A DNA stretch of 64,000 nucleotides from Amycolatopsis viridis (GCF_011758765.1 NZ_JAANOU010000001.1:930001-994000), one strand, 5' to 3'. Positions 1-9,628 are shown, counted from the stretch's first letter. A program made the numbers and translations. The notes: generated by a model from the letters alone, not told the origin.

Positions 1-1073
1 TCGCAGTTGTCCAGCACCAGCAGGAGACGCTTCGCGCGCAGCGCCTCCGCCAGCTTCGTGTCGTCGCGCACGTCGAGCACCGTGGCCACGAGGGTGGCCG
101 GCGGGCCCTGGTGCCCGGCGAGCTCGGCGAGCCACACCCCGTCGGGCGCGCCGCCGCCGGCCCGGGCGGCGACGGCCAGCGCCAGCCGGGTCTTGCCCAC
201 CCCGCCCGGCCCGGTGAGGGTGACCAGGCGGTGCGCGGCGAGCAGGTCGCCCACCTCGGCCTGGTGCACCTCGCGGCCGAGCAACTCGCCCACCGGCGCG
301 GGCAGGTTGCCGGCCGGCCACGGGTCCAGCGCCGGATCCTGGGTCAGGATCGCCCGGTGCAGCGCCGCCAGCTCCGGGCTCGGGTCCTGACCCAGCTCGT
401 CCGCCAGCCGCGCTCGCAGATCGGCGAACCCCGCGAGCGCCTCCGCCGGGCGCCCCGCCGCGTACAGGGCACGCAGGTGGACCGCCCGCAGCCGTTCGCG
501 GAGCGGGTGCCGGTGCACCAGCTCGCCCAGCTCGTCGGCGAGTCCGGCGTGCTCGCCGAGGTCGAGCCGGACCTCGGCGTACTCCTCCAGCGCGGCCAGC
601 CGCTGCTCCTCCAGCTGCTGGGCGAACGGCCGCGCGAACTCCTCGTCGGCGAAGTCCGCGTACGCCGGGCCCCGCCACAACCCCAGCGCCTCGGCGAACA
701 ACGCCGATTTCGCGCGGGCGTCACCGGCCGCCCGCGCCTGCTCGACCAGCACCGTGAAGCGGTCCGCGTCCACCGCCTCCGGCTCGGCGCGCAGCAGGTA
801 GCCCGGTGGCCGCGACACCACCAGACCCCGGCCGCCGGGCTCGGCCTGCTCCAGCACCCGCCGCAGTTGCGACACCTTCGTCTGCAACGCCGCCGCCGGG
901 TTCACCGGCAGCTCACTACCCCATACGTCGTCGATCAGCCGGCTCGCCGCCACCGGCCGTCCCCGTCGCCCGATCAGATCCGCGAGCAGCGCGCGGATCT
1001 TCCGCTCGGGCACGCGAACGGGCAGCCCGTCCGCTCCCCACACCGTCAGCGGGCCGAGCACCCCGAATCGCAC
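1..1073 (-). CDS. SARP/AfsR-family transcriptional regulator (C-terminus beyond the window)
   Basis: The visible 357 codons give an OmpR-like winged helix (about residues 1-95, opening VRFGVLGPLTV), a bacterial transcriptional activation domain (about 96-240) and the start of an NB-ARC-type ATPase with a Walker A motif GPGGVGKT near residue 286 and a Walker B-like LLLVLDNCE at the window edge. This order is that of large SARP regulators such as AfsR, which bind direct repeats in promoters of secondary-metabolite genes and use ATP through the NB-ARC part. The start is GTG at 1073, the only one that keeps the full winged helix. The gene is divergent from the imine-reductase-like gene 74 bp away, so that pair is a possible target (inference). 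Confidence 0.9.
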   Translation of the reverse strand, partial: MRFGVLGPLTVWGADGLPVRVPERKIRALLADLIGRRGRPVAASRLIDDVWGSELPVNPAAALQTKVSQLRRVLEQAEPGGRGLVVSRPPGYLLRAEPEAVDADRFTVLVEQARAAGDARAKSALFAEALGLWRGPAYADFADEEFARPFAQQLEEQRLAALEEYAEVRLDLGEHAGLADELGELVHRHPLRERLRAVHLRALYAAGRPAEALAGFADLRARLADELGQDPSPELAALHRAILTQDPALDPWPAGNLPAPVGELLGREVHQAEVGDLLAAHRLVTLTGPGGVGKTRLALAVAARAGGGAPDGVWLAELAGHQGPPATLVATVLDVRDDTKLAEALRAKRLLLVLDNC

Positions 1074-1147
1074 CTCACCAGGGTAACGACGACCACCGAC
1101 AGAAAACCGGAACCGAACCGAAAGCGGTGCGCTCCAGGGTGGACGGC

Positions 1148-2029
1148 ATGGAAACACCCGGTACCAACGTGGCCGTGCTCGGTCTCGGCGCGATGGGGCA
1201 GGCGCTCGCCGCCGCCTTCCTCGGCGCCGGTCACCGCACCACGGTCTGGAACCGCACCACGGGGAAGGCGAAATCCCTGGTCGAGGGCGGTGCACACGAA
1301 GCCGCCACGGTCGAGCAAGCCGTCGCCGCGGCCCCGCTGGTCGTCGTGTGCCTGCTCGACAACGCGGTCGTCACCGACGTACTCGCCGGCACCGACGTGG
1401 CCGGCCGGACCGTGGTGAACCTGACCAACGGCACCCCGCGGCAGGCTCGTGAACTCGCGGAATCGTTCGCCTGCCGGGGTGCCGAGTACGTCGACGGCGG
1501 CATCATGGCCGTCCCGCCGGGCATCGGCACCGACCAGGCGCTGCTGCTGTACTCCGGCTCGCAGCCCGCGTTCGACCGGTACCGCGACACGCTCGCCGTC
1601 CTGGGTACGCCGCAGTTCCTGGGCACCGAGCCCGGGCTGGCCGCGCTGTCCGACCTGGCCCTGCTGACCGGCATGTACGGCCTGTTCGGCGGGGCGTTGC
1701 AGGCGTTCGCCCTGGCCGGTTCGGGGGGCGTGGCCGCACGTGACTTCGTGCCGATGCTCCAGCAGTGGCTCGCCGCGATGGCGACGAATCTGCCGCGCTT
1801 CGCCGAGGAGATCGACACCGGCGACTACGCCACCGGGGTGGTCTCGAACCTGGCGATGCAGGCCGCGGCCTTCCCGAACCTCATCCACGTCAGCAGGGAA
1901 CAGGGCCTGCGCCCCGACCTGCTGATGCCCCTGCACGCGCTGATGACCGAGCGCGTCGCCGGCGGCCACGGTGCCGAGGACTTCACCGGCATCGTCGAAC
2001 TGATCCGCACCCCTGAGGAGAACAAGTGA
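1148..2029 (+). CDS. NADP-dependent imine-reductase-like oxidoreductase
   Basis: The protein has 293 residues. An N-terminal Rossmann fold carries GLGAMG at residues 12-17 and an NRT motif typical of NADPH-binding beta-hydroxyacid-dehydrogenase relatives. The segment DGGIMAVPP followed by an LYSGS motif is characteristic of imine reductases and reductive aminases rather than classical 6-phosphogluconate or hydroxyisobutyrate dehydrogenases. The helical C-terminal half would form the dimer-interlocked active site. ATG at 1148 is preferred over in-frame extensions because the glycine motif then falls at the usual position. The stop overlaps the GTG of the following SDR gene by 4 bp (GTGA), so the two are translationally coupled. 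The substrate is unknown. Confidence 0.85.
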   Translation: METPGTNVAVLGLGAMGQALAAAFLGAGHRTTVWNRTTGKAKSLVEGGAHEAATVEQAVAAAPLVVVCLLDNAVVTDVLAGTDVAGRTVVNLTNGTPRQARELAESFACRGAEYVDGGIMAVPPGIGTDQALLLYSGSQPAFDRYRDTLAVLGTPQFLGTEPGLAALSDLALLTGMYGLFGGALQAFALAGSGGVAARDFVPMLQQWLAAMATNLPRFAEEIDTGDYATGVVSNLAMQAAAFPNLIHVSREQGLRPDLLMPLHALMTERVAGGHGAEDFTGIVELIRTPEENK

Positions 2030-2769
2030 ACTACCAAGGCAAGAAGGCCGTCGTCGTCGGTGGCACCCACGGCATCGGACGGGCGATCGTCGAAGCGTTG
2101 CTCGACGGTGGCGCGGAGGTGCTGCTCACCGGCTACAACGAACGCAACATCGAGGCCGCCCGCGCGGAGCTGGCCGCCCGTGTCGTCCGGTCCGACACCT
2201 CCGACCTGACGCAGATCGCCGCGCTCGGTGACCGGGTGGCGGCGGAGTTCGGCCAGGTGGACGCCGTGTTCGTGAACGCGGGCGTGGCCTACGTGCGGAC
2301 CGTCGAGGAAACCACGGAGGACGTCTACGACCGCACCTTCGCCGTCAACGCCAAGGGTGCGTTCTTCACCGCGCAGCGGCTGGCCCCGCTGGTCGCCGAG
2401 GGTGGCGCGATGGTGTTCACCAGCTCGGTCGCGGACGAAGGCGGCTCCCGCGGCATGGCCGCCTACGCCGGGTCGAAGGCGGCGGTGTGGTCGTTCGCGC
2501 AGGTGCTCGCCGCCGAGTTGCTCCCGCGCGGGATCCGGGTGAACGCGGTCGCGCCGGGATTCACCGACACACCGACCATGGGCGTCACCGAGGCGACCGA
2601 CGCCGACCGCGCGGCGTTCCGGGAGATCGGCGACGAGCGGACGCCGATGAGGCGTCACGCGCACCCCGGCGAGGTCGCCGACGCGGCGCTGTTCCTCGCC
2701 TTCGGCGCGACCTTCTCGACAGCGGTGAAACTGCCGGTCGACGGTGGTTTGAGCCGCCGTCTGGGATAG
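2026..2769 (+). CDS. SDR-family oxidoreductase
   Basis: A 247-residue classical short-chain dehydrogenase. The cofactor motif GGTHGIG lies at residues 12-18, NAG follows the fourth strand, the catalytic Ser of the TSSVA segment precedes YAGSK, and a C-terminal VDGG closes the fold. The protein is likely cytosolic and NAD(P)H-dependent. Its GTG start overlaps the preceding imine-reductase-like gene, so the pair probably acts on a shared substrate, for example carbonyl/imine interconversion (inference). No specific substrate can be assigned. Confidence 0.9.
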   Translation: MNYQGKKAVVVGGTHGIGRAIVEALLDGGAEVLLTGYNERNIEAARAELAARVVRSDTSDLTQIAALGDRVAAEFGQVDAVFVNAGVAYVRTVEETTEDVYDRTFAVNAKGAFFTAQRLAPLVAEGGAMVFTSSVADEGGSRGMAAYAGSKAAVWSFAQVLAAELLPRGIRVNAVAPGFTDTPTMGVTEATDADRAAFREIGDERTPMRRHAHPGEVADAALFLAFGATFSTAVKLPVDGGLSRRLG

Positions 2770-2902
2770 GACGCACATCACACGGGTGGGGGATAGTCGC
2801 TGGTCCGGCAGGTGTGGTCCAGGCGGGCGTGGGTAGCCACTTCCTCGAAAGCGCTTCAGAAACGGGGCGCGGGTTGCTCGTGCAACGGAAGGAGAGAGGC
2901 CA

Positions 2903-3736
2903 GTGGCAACGTCCAACCTGGCGGCCGTCGACTTCGGCCAGGGTGTGTCCAACGCCTGGAGCGCGGTCGCGACCTTCGTGCCGAAGTTCGTCGCGTTCCT
3001 GGTGATTCTGGCGATCGGTTGGTTCATCGCCAAGGCGCTGAGCAAGATCGTGAATAAGGTGCTCGAGCGGGTGGGGTTCGACCGGGTGGTCGAGCGTGGT
3101 GGTATCAAGCAGATGCTCGCGAAGAGCAAGTACGACGCGTCGGACATCATCGCCAAGCTGGTGTACTACGCGATCCTGCTGATCACCTTGCAGTTCGCCT
3201 TCGGCGTGTGGGGCCCGAACCCGGTGAGCGGGCTCCTCGCGGGCATCGTCGCGTGGCTGCCGAAGGCCGCGGTCGCCATCATCATCGTGGTCATCGCCGG
3301 TGCGATCGCCCGCGCGGTGAAGGACCTGATCAGCGGTGCCCTGAGCGGCCTGTCCTACGGCAAGACGCTGGGGACGATCGCCGCGGTCTTCATCTGGGCG
3401 CTGGGGATCATCGCCGCGCTGAACCAGATCGGTGTCGCCACCACGGTGACCACACCGGTGCTGGTCACCGTGCTCGCGATGGTCGCCGGTGTCGTCATCG
3501 TCGGCATGGGCGGTGGCCTGGTGAAGCCGATGCAGCAGCGCTGGGAACGCTGGCTGGGCCGCGCCGAGGAGCAGATTCCCGCGGCGAGGGCGCACGCCGA
3601 TGCCTACCAGCGCGGTCGGGAGGATGCCACCCGCGCGACCACCGCGGAGGCGCCGACGGAGGAGATGAGCCGGCCCACCGGTTCGGTGGGGTCGGACAGC
3701 GGCGCGACCGCGCGGCCGCCGGAGAGCTTCCGGTAA
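2903..3736 (+). CDS. Membrane protein with mechanosensitive-channel-like TM helix repeats
   Basis: A 277-residue protein with about five hydrophobic helices: residues 25-45, about 80-97, 115-135, 150-170 and 175-195. The helices have the pattern of the conserved TM-helix repeat family (CmpX-like, distantly related to MscS). The C-terminal about 80 residues are hydrophilic and rich in Ala, Thr and Glu, probably a disordered cytoplasmic tail. The GTG start at 2903 has a GGAGAG ribosome site about 8 bp upstream. The gene stands alone and ends in a strong hairpin shared with the convergent downstream gene. A role in osmotic response is possible but not shown. Confidence 0.8.
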   Translation: MATSNLAAVDFGQGVSNAWSAVATFVPKFVAFLVILAIGWFIAKALSKIVNKVLERVGFDRVVERGGIKQMLAKSKYDASDIIAKLVYYAILLITLQFAFGVWGPNPVSGLLAGIVAWLPKAAVAIIIVVIAGAIARAVKDLISGALSGLSYGKTLGTIAAVFIWALGIIAALNQIGVATTVTTPVLVTVLAMVAGVVIVGMGGGLVKPMQQRWERWLGRAEEQIPAARAHADAYQRGREDATRATTAEAPTEEMSRPTGSVGSDSGATARPPESFR

Positions 3737-3753
3737 CCGGGGAAGCAGCGCGG

Positions 3754-3783
3754 GACGGCCGGTCCGGTCACGGACCGGCCGTC
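3754..3783. terminator. Bidirectional hairpin terminator
   Basis: A perfect 13-bp stem (3754-3766 with 3771-3783) closes a 4-nt GTCA loop between two convergent genes. There is no clear U-tract, as is common in high-GC actinomycetes. Confidence 0.8.
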
Positions 3784-3789
3784 TTCGCG

Positions 3790-4182
3790 TCAGCGGAGTT
3801 CCAGCTCGAAACCCTTGCGGTAGCCCGGATCGTCCATCGAGCTGGCCAGCGAGCAGACCGCGAGCAGGCGGAACGTGAGCCAGTCCATCGGGCCGGTCTC
3901 CGGACCGTGCGGCACGGCGAGCCGCCATCCGGCTTCGCGGGCGTGGTCGAGCAGGCCACGGGCGTAGCCGGCGAGCAGCACGACACCGGCGACCGCCGTG
4001 GATCCCTCGACGCCTGCGGCCAGGATGTCGCGCACCGCGGCCGAGTGCTGGTCGACCACCGCGGCGAGCCCGGGCGCGGTGGCCACGGCGGCGATGAGCC
4101 CCGCGGCTCCGAGCTGGCTGTGCAGAGAGTTCAACGTCCGGCGGGACGACCGTTCCGCCCAGACCGCGGCCAAACCGAACAT
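3790..4182 (-). CDS. Hypothetical protein, DUF6401-like (tentative)
   Basis: A 130-residue mostly helical protein with no signal peptide or clear membrane segment. It contains a PGLAAVVDQHSAAVRD stretch and a C-terminal DWLTFRLLAVCSLA segment. I think this pattern belongs to a small actinobacterial family called DUF6401 (associated with natural-product loci), but that is from memory and weak. ATG at 4182 opens the conserved part; the frame stays open far upstream, but that part lies antisense to the hydrolase gene and looks like noncoding shadow. Function is unknown. Confidence 0.6.
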   Translation of the reverse strand: MFGLAAVWAERSSRRTLNSLHSQLGAAGLIAAVATAPGLAAVVDQHSAAVRDILAAGVEGSTAVAGVVLLAGYARGLLDHAREAGWRLAVPHGPETGPMDWLTFRLLAVCSLASSMDDPGYRKGFELELR

Positions 4183-4230
4183 GCCCCCACGGTAGCCGCC
4201 GGATTCGATCAAGGGTGCCGGGGTGGTGCG

Positions 4231-5139
4231 GTGAAACGCGCTGTCAGCAAGGGAACACGGGTAGTTTCGGGACGCGTGGGGCGGCATCGGCTCGGCGGTT
4301 TCCGCTCGGCGAACGACCGGGCGCGCTACGACGCGGTCTACGACGAAGGGCTGCGTGCCCTGCCGGAACCGGCCGCGGTGCACGACGTGCCGACCGCGTT
4401 CGGGACTGTCCGCGTGTACCGGTTCGGCGCCGGCGGGCAACCGCTCGTGCTGCTGCCCGGCCGGTGCGGCACCGGAGTCGGGTACCGGACCGCGATTCCG
4501 TCGCTGGTCCGGCGGCATCGGGTGTACGCCGTGGACCTTCTCGGCGAGCCCGGCCGCAGCGCGCAGACCGCCCCGATCCGCGACGCCGAGGACCAGGCAC
4601 GCTGGCTGGATGAGATGCTCGCCGGACTCGGCCTCGGTGCGGCGCACCTGTTGGGCGTCTCGATGGGCGGCTGGCTGGCGTGCAACCTGGCCGTCCGCCG
4701 TCCGGAGCGGATCGCGTCGATGACCCTGGTCGACCCGGTCGCGACCTTCGCGCCACTGCCGCTCGGCGTGTTGTTGCGGGCCGCGGCGGCCGGTCTGCCC
4801 TCCGTGTCCAGCTGGGCCCGGCCGCGGTTCCTCGCCTGGATCGCCGGGCCGGATGGCGCCGACCCGGCCGAGTGCGTGGAAGGCCGGGTGATCAGTGCCG
4901 GCATGCAGCACTTCCGGATCGCACTGCCCCGGCCGGTTCCCTTCACCGGCCGGCAGCTGCGGGATCTGCGGGTGCCGGCGCTGGTGATCATCGCCGGGCG
5001 CAGTGTGGTGTACGATTCGCAGCGTGCGCTGGCCCGCGCACGCGTGCTCCGGCACGCGGCGGTCGAGCTGTGGCCGGAGACCCCGCATCGCGTGCCCGCG
5101 GACCGGGCCGCCGAGCGTTTCCTGACCCACTGGTCCTGA
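4231..5139 (+). CDS. Alpha/beta-fold hydrolase
   Basis: About 302 residues with the alpha/beta-hydrolase order: an oxyanion segment LLPGR, a DLLGEPG strand, the nucleophile elbow GVSMGG with the serine in the middle, a VVYD acid region and a late histidine in ETPHRVP. This supports a serine esterase or lipase-like enzyme in the cytosol. The start is uncertain: GTG 4231 is chosen, GTG 4276 is in frame and possible, and neither has a strong ribosome site. The gene is divergent from the small hypothetical gene to its left. Confidence 0.8.
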   Translation: MKRAVSKGTRVVSGRVGRHRLGGFRSANDRARYDAVYDEGLRALPEPAAVHDVPTAFGTVRVYRFGAGGQPLVLLPGRCGTGVGYRTAIPSLVRRHRVYAVDLLGEPGRSAQTAPIRDAEDQARWLDEMLAGLGLGAAHLLGVSMGGWLACNLAVRRPERIASMTLVDPVATFAPLPLGVLLRAAAAGLPSVSSWARPRFLAWIAGPDGADPAECVEGRVISAGMQHFRIALPRPVPFTGRQLRDLRVPALVIIAGRSVVYDSQRALARARVLRHAAVELWPETPHRVPADRAAERFLTHWS

Positions 5140-5160
5140 CTGGTCCGGTGTGGACAGTCA
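5137..5160. terminator. Possible hairpin between convergent genes
   Basis: An inverted repeat (5137-5146 with 5152-5160, nine pairs and one bulged base) lies just after the hydrolase stop and just before the stop of the convergent small gene. Confidence 0.4.
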
Positions 5161-5167
5161 CGCGCCG

Positions 5168-5521
5168 TCACCGCGATCGGCCGGGTGGGCGCGGCTCCTC
5201 CAGCAGCATCGCGCGCAGCAGATCGCGCGCCTGCTGCCGGATCTGCACCGAGTCGCCGTGGCCGCCGATCGTCCACAGCAGCTCCGCCAGTGCACATCCG
5301 GCCGTCTTCTGTAGTGCACCGAAGTACTGCGCGAAATGCGGTGCCCACCGGCCGTGCAAGGTCACCAGCAGCTCGTCGCCGAACTGGTTGCGCAGCACGA
5401 TCTCCTCGCCCTCGCGCGCCTGGGTCCAGAACGGCAGCGCGCCCGCCAGCGAGCGCCACTGGTCCGCCAGCTCGGCGATCCGTTTCCGCTCCAGCCGGTC
5501 TTCCTCGTCCTGCCGGTTCAT
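5168..5521 (-). CDS. Hypothetical protein (117 aa)
   Basis: A small soluble helical protein with a charged N-terminus (MNRQDEEDRLERKR) and a central FWTQAREG segment. It has no signal peptide, membrane helix or recognised motif. ATG 5521 is the only good start. It reads in the same direction as, and upstream of nothing obvious; the acyl-CoA synthetase to the right lies on the same strand 85 bp further upstream and might be cotranscribed. I do not recognise the family. Confidence 0.6.
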   Translation of the reverse strand: MNRQDEEDRLERKRIAELADQWRSLAGALPFWTQAREGEEIVLRNQFGDELLVTLHGRWAPHFAQYFGALQKTAGCALAELLWTIGGHGDSVQIRQQARDLLRAMLLEEPRPPGRSR

Positions 5522-5605
5522 CGCGCACTCCTCACCCTCCGTGCACGACGCTAGAACAGGTGTTCGATGATCACAAGGTGGGGTGGGGCGGATCTCCCCG
5601 GCGCG

Positions 5606-7237
5606 TCACCCGCTCCGCAGTGCGCGGCGCAGCAGCTTCCCGGACACCGTCTTCGGCAGCTCCGCCAGGAACTCCACCTGCCGCGGATACTTGTAGGCCG
5701 CCAGCCGGGCCCGGCAGAACGCGATCAGCTCGTCAGCCGCCACCGAATGGCCCGGCCGCAGGCTGACGAACGCCTTCACCGTTTCGCCGCGGTACTCGTC
5801 CGGCACGCCGACCACAGCCGCTTCCCGCACGGCCTCGTGTTCGTACAGCACGTCCTCGACCTCACGCGGCCACACCTTGTACCCGCCCGCGTTGATCTGG
5901 TCCTTCTTGCGGTCCACGACGTAGAACCAGCCCTGCGCGTCCATGTACCCGACGTCCCCGGTGTGCAACCGGCCGCCGGGAAGCGCTTTCTGCGTCTCCG
6001 CCGGCTTTCCCCAGTACCCGGGCACCACCTGCGGCCCCGACGTCACCAGCTCGCCCACCTCGCCGGCCGGCACGTCGTGACCGTCGTCGTCGACCACGCG
6101 GACCACCGTGTCGTACACCGGCACCCCGACCGACAACGCTCCCGACGCCGGGTCCACCGGGGCGACCGACCCGAACGGCACGGCGTGGGACGGCGAGGTC
6201 GTTTCGGTCAGGCCGTAGCAGTTGTGGATGTAGGTGCCGAACATCGCCCGGAACGCCGTGACCGTGCTGGGCGGGATCGGCGCTCCGCCGGAGTAGATCT
6301 TCGTCAGGCTCGCCAGCGCCTCCCGGTCGGCGCCGGGCACGTTCATCAACGCGATGAACACCGTGATCGACCCGATGGTGAACGTGGCACCCTCGGCGCG
6401 GACCGTGCGCAGGGTCTCGGCCGCGTCGAACCGGTGCATGAGCACCAGCGGTGCGCCGATCAGCAGGGCGACCGCGACGTGCGCGATCAGCCCGGTGATG
6501 TGGAACAGCGGCGCGACCCCGAGGATGACGTCGTCGTTGCCGAGGCCCACCCAGTCCCGGTAGGTCTGGGCGTTGAAGACGACGTTGCGGTGTGTCGACA
6601 TCGCGCCCTTCGGCGGTCCCGTCGTCCCGGACGTGTAGGTGAGGAAGGCGACGTCGTCCGGCCCGAGCGTGACCTCCGGCGGCGCCACGCCGCGGAACCG
6701 CGCGAGCATGCCGGCCAGATCGACGGTGCCGGGGCAGTCCACCGGATCGGCGGGAGCCGCCCGGTACTCCGATTCGGACGTCGTCAGGACCGTCCGCACG
6801 GCCGTCGCGGACACGACCTTCGCGGCCACCTCGTGCCACAGCGACTGGAGGGTGACCAGCACGGTCGCGCCGGAGTCGGTGAGCACCTGGCCCAGTTCGC
6901 GTTCCCGGTTCATCGGGTTGACCGGCACCGCGATCCCGCCCGCCTTCCACGTGCCGACCTGGGCGATCACGAACTGCGGCACGTTCTGCGCGTAGATCGC
7001 GACCCGCTCGCCCGGGGCGAACCCGGCGTCGGTGATGCCGGCGGCGAACGCGTCGGTGAGGTCGTCCAGCTCGCGCAGGGTGATCCGGCCGCCGAAGTAG
7101 CGGAGGATCGCACCGCCGGGATCGCGCGCGACCGACGCCCGGAACATGGCCAGCGCGCTGTCGTGCTCGACGGTGATCCCCGCCGGCTGCCCCGGCGGGT
7201 ACTGCGCCAGCCACGGCCGGTCGTCGTAGACGCTCAT
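5606..7237 (-). CDS. Acyl-CoA synthetase (AMP-forming, ANL superfamily)
   Basis: The 543-residue length is normal for the family. The adenylation motifs are in order: the P-loop-like YTSGTTGPPKG, the YGLTET motif, HTGD followed by the hinge segment VVDRKKD, and the C-terminal PKTVSGKLLRR with its acyl-adenylate lysine. The enzyme would activate a carboxylic acid, probably a medium- or long-chain fatty acid, to its CoA thioester in the cytosol. ATG 7237 is used; a GTG directly in front of it is also possible. No dedicated beta-oxidation genes adjoin it, so the substrate is not fixed by context. Confidence 0.92.
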   Translation of the reverse strand: MSVYDDRPWLAQYPPGQPAGITVEHDSALAMFRASVARDPGGAILRYFGGRITLRELDDLTDAFAAGITDAGFAPGERVAIYAQNVPQFVIAQVGTWKAGGIAVPVNPMNRERELGQVLTDSGATVLVTLQSLWHEVAAKVVSATAVRTVLTTSESEYRAAPADPVDCPGTVDLAGMLARFRGVAPPEVTLGPDDVAFLTYTSGTTGPPKGAMSTHRNVVFNAQTYRDWVGLGNDDVILGVAPLFHITGLIAHVAVALLIGAPLVLMHRFDAAETLRTVRAEGATFTIGSITVFIALMNVPGADREALASLTKIYSGGAPIPPSTVTAFRAMFGTYIHNCYGLTETTSPSHAVPFGSVAPVDPASGALSVGVPVYDTVVRVVDDDGHDVPAGEVGELVTSGPQVVPGYWGKPAETQKALPGGRLHTGDVGYMDAQGWFYVVDRKKDQINAGGYKVWPREVEDVLYEHEAVREAAVVGVPDEYRGETVKAFVSLRPGHSVAADELIAFCRARLAAYKYPRQVEFLAELPKTVSGKLLRRALRSG

Positions 7238-7279
7238 CACCGGCGATGATCCGCTCCCGCGGCCGGGAGCGTCAACACG

Positions 7280-8284
7280 TCAGCGGTGCCGGCGGCCGCC
7301 CCGGTCGTGATGGTCTTCGCCGTGCCCGTAGCCGTGTTCGAAGTAGCGCTCGTAGGCGCTCCAGTCGCGTGGGATGTCGTACCGCGGCACGGTGAACTGC
7401 GGCTTCGGCTGCTGCCGGGCCTGCTTGGGCGCCTGCTGACCGGCCGTCTTCTTCGTGGTGTTCGCCGGCGCGGGCGCCTTCGGTGCCGCCGGTCGCGGAG
7501 CGGCCTGCTTGGTCGCGGCGATCGGCAGGATGCCGCTGAACTGGCCCTGGGGTGGCACGGACTCCACCTGTCCGCCGCCATTGGGGGCGACCGGCTCCTG
7601 TGGCGCGGCGTGGCCACCGGCGAGGCTGACCGGCTCCGGCGTGCCGCCGTTGCCGGTGATCCACCCGCCGACGAGCATCGCCCCGGCGAGGGTGAGCCCG
7701 GCGCCCGCGGTCGCGAGGATCAACGGGCGGTTCCGCCGTTCCTTTGCGGGCTGTGCATCGGCTGCTTCGGCGACCGGCACGACCAACGGCTCACTCGGCT
7801 CGCCCGGTTCCTGGCGGGGGATGCACGCCTCGAACACGATGGTCCCGTCCGCTTCGACGGTTGTCGCGGGCTCCGGAACCGGCAGCGCCGGTGGTGGCGG
7901 CGGGGCGACCGGGGTGGTCGCGAGCGCGGCTGGGGTCTTTTCGCCGGACATCGTGCCCGGCGCGGTGGTCCGTCCCGCGCGGCTGCCCTCGTCGGCGCCG
8001 CGGAGGGTGGCGCCGACCGTTCCGGCGGAGCCGAACGAGCCGGTGCCGAACACCCGCATGCCGGTGGTGCTCGCAACCGGCGGTCGCTCCAGCCGGCGCG
8101 GGGATTTCGAGTCGAGCACCGAGATCGCGGCAGCCATGGTCGGCATGGTCGTCTCGACGGGGGAGGGCGCGGGGACTCGCGTGTGGGCGTGACTCCGGTG
8201 AACCGGACGATCACTACGTGCGAGCAGTTCGGCGACGGTCGTCACCCCGCTTCCGGTTCCCAGACTGTGGGCACCCGTTGACAC
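7280..8284 (-). CDS. Single-pass membrane protein of unknown function
   Basis: About 334 residues. The N-terminal half is cytoplasmic and low-complexity (Pro, Ala, Thr), a single hydrophobic helix spans about residues 188-210, and the outer part is Ala/Pro/Lys-rich with a short conserved-looking C-terminal block (DWSAYERYFEHGYGHG) and a His-rich tail. The GTG start at 8284 is preceded by GAGGAAGG with 8-nt spacing, which rules out the longer in-frame reading. I do not recognise the family; the architecture suggests a small membrane-anchored, wall-spanning protein. Confidence 0.7.
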   Translation of the reverse strand: MSTGAHSLGTGSGVTTVAELLARSDRPVHRSHAHTRVPAPSPVETTMPTMAAAISVLDSKSPRRLERPPVASTTGMRVFGTGSFGSAGTVGATLRGADEGSRAGRTTAPGTMSGEKTPAALATTPVAPPPPPALPVPEPATTVEADGTIVFEACIPRQEPGEPSEPLVVPVAEAADAQPAKERRNRPLILATAGAGLTLAGAMLVGGWITGNGGTPEPVSLAGGHAAPQEPVAPNGGGQVESVPPQGQFSGILPIAATKQAAPRPAAPKAPAPANTTKKTAGQQAPKQARQQPKPQFTVPRYDIPRDWSAYERYFEHGYGHGEDHHDRGGRRHR

Positions 8285-8412
8285 AGGGCTTACCTTCCTC
8301 GTTACTTGTCGCTCGATCGCGTGAAAACATCCACCCAGGGGTGACAGGGCACCACAGTCCGGCCGCGCGCGCAAGTCCGGCCCCGCCGCGATCGTTGTGG
8401 CAGGGTGGGCGC

Positions 8413-9498
8413 GTGGGCGCGCGCATTCGATCTCTGCTGACCGACTGGACCGTCCTCGGCCCGTTGGTGGCTGTCGTCGCCTTGCTGCTCAGCTGGAACC
8501 GGTCGTTGCCGTTGCTGCTCGTCATCGTGGTCGCGCTGTGCCTGGCGGCGGCGGTCCTGGCGGCGGTGCACCACGCGGAGGTAGTGGCCCACCGGATCGG
8601 TGAACCGTTCGGGTCGCTCGTGCTGGCCGTCGCCGTCACGGTGATCGAAGTCGCGTTGATCGTCACCCTGATGGCCGATGGCGGGGCGAAGGGTGCCACC
8701 CTGGCGCGGGACACCGTGTTCGCCGCGGTGATGATCACCTGCAACGGCATCCTCGGCTTGTCGCTGCTGGTCGGCGCGCTGCGGCACCGGGTCGCGGTGT
8801 TCAACGCCGAAGGCGCCGGGGCCGCGCTGGCAACCGTCGCGACGCTGGCGACGCTGAGCCTGGTCCTGCCGACCTTCACGACCAGCCGTCCCGGCCCGGA
8901 GTTCTCGCCCGCGCAGCTGGCCTTCGCCGGTGTGGCCTCGCTCGTGTTGTACGGCCTGTTCGTCGCCATGCAGACCTACCGCCACCGCGACTACTTCCTC
9001 CCCGTCAAGCAGGGCGCCGACGAGCACGCCGACCCGCCCGCCCCGGGCGCGGCCTGGTTCAGCCTCGTCTTCCTGCTGATCGCGCTCGTGGCGGTGGTCG
9101 GTGACGCCAAGGTCGTGTCCCCGGCGATCGAAAAGGGCGTCGACGACGCTGGCCTGCCGCACGCGGTGGTCGGTGTGGTGATCGCACTGCTCGTCCTGCT
9201 GCCGGAAACCCTCGCCGCGGTGCGGGCCGCCGTCCGCGACCGGATCCAGACCAGCCTCAACCTGGCGCTCGGTTCGGCGATGGCCAGCATCGGGCTGACC
9301 ATCCCGGTGATCGCCCTCGCCTCGATCTGGCTCCCCGGCACGCTGGTGCTCGGGCTCGGCAGCACCCACCTGGTGCTGCTCGCGCTGACCGTGGTGATCG
9401 GTGTGCTGACCGTGGTGCCCGGCCGTGCCACACCGCTGCAGGGTGGGGTTCACCTCGCCCTGCTTGCGAGCTTCATCTTCCTGGCCGTTAACCCCTGA
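8413..9498 (+). CDS. Calcium/proton antiporter, ChaA-like (CaCA superfamily)
   Basis: A 361-residue protein with about eleven membrane helices. It holds the two inverted alpha-repeats of the cation/Ca2+ exchanger superfamily, each with its acidic residue (a TVIEVALI helix in the first half, LLPETLAAVRA in the second). It would exchange cytosolic Ca2+ or Na+ for protons at the plasma membrane. GTG 8413 starts just before the first helix. It is divergent from the membrane protein on its left, with 128 bp between them, and stands alone. Confidence 0.88.
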   Translation: MGARIRSLLTDWTVLGPLVAVVALLLSWNRSLPLLLVIVVALCLAAAVLAAVHHAEVVAHRIGEPFGSLVLAVAVTVIEVALIVTLMADGGAKGATLARDTVFAAVMITCNGILGLSLLVGALRHRVAVFNAEGAGAALATVATLATLSLVLPTFTTSRPGPEFSPAQLAFAGVASLVLYGLFVAMQTYRHRDYFLPVKQGADEHADPPAPGAAWFSLVFLLIALVAVVGDAKVVSPAIEKGVDDAGLPHAVVGVVIALLVLLPETLAAVRAAVRDRIQTSLNLALGSAMASIGLTIPVIALASIWLPGTLVLGLGSTHLVLLALTVVIGVLTVVPGRATPLQGGVHLALLASFIFLAVNP

Positions 9499-9628
9499 CG
9501 CCGCTTTCGCGGCACTGATGGCCCACCCGTACCCGTCCCGTACCCCGCCGGATAGGTAAAGGTGAGGTGCCGCGGCCGGGAGCGATGTGGGTCGGGGAAT
9601 GGTGCGCCGGGCAGGCCAGGATGCTGGT

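Noticed and set aside
5567..7249. A 560-codon open frame antisense to the acyl-CoA synthetase
   Set aside because: Its composition is the Arg/His/Asp-rich pattern of a high-GC antisense shadow; the opposite strand has all ANL motifs in order.
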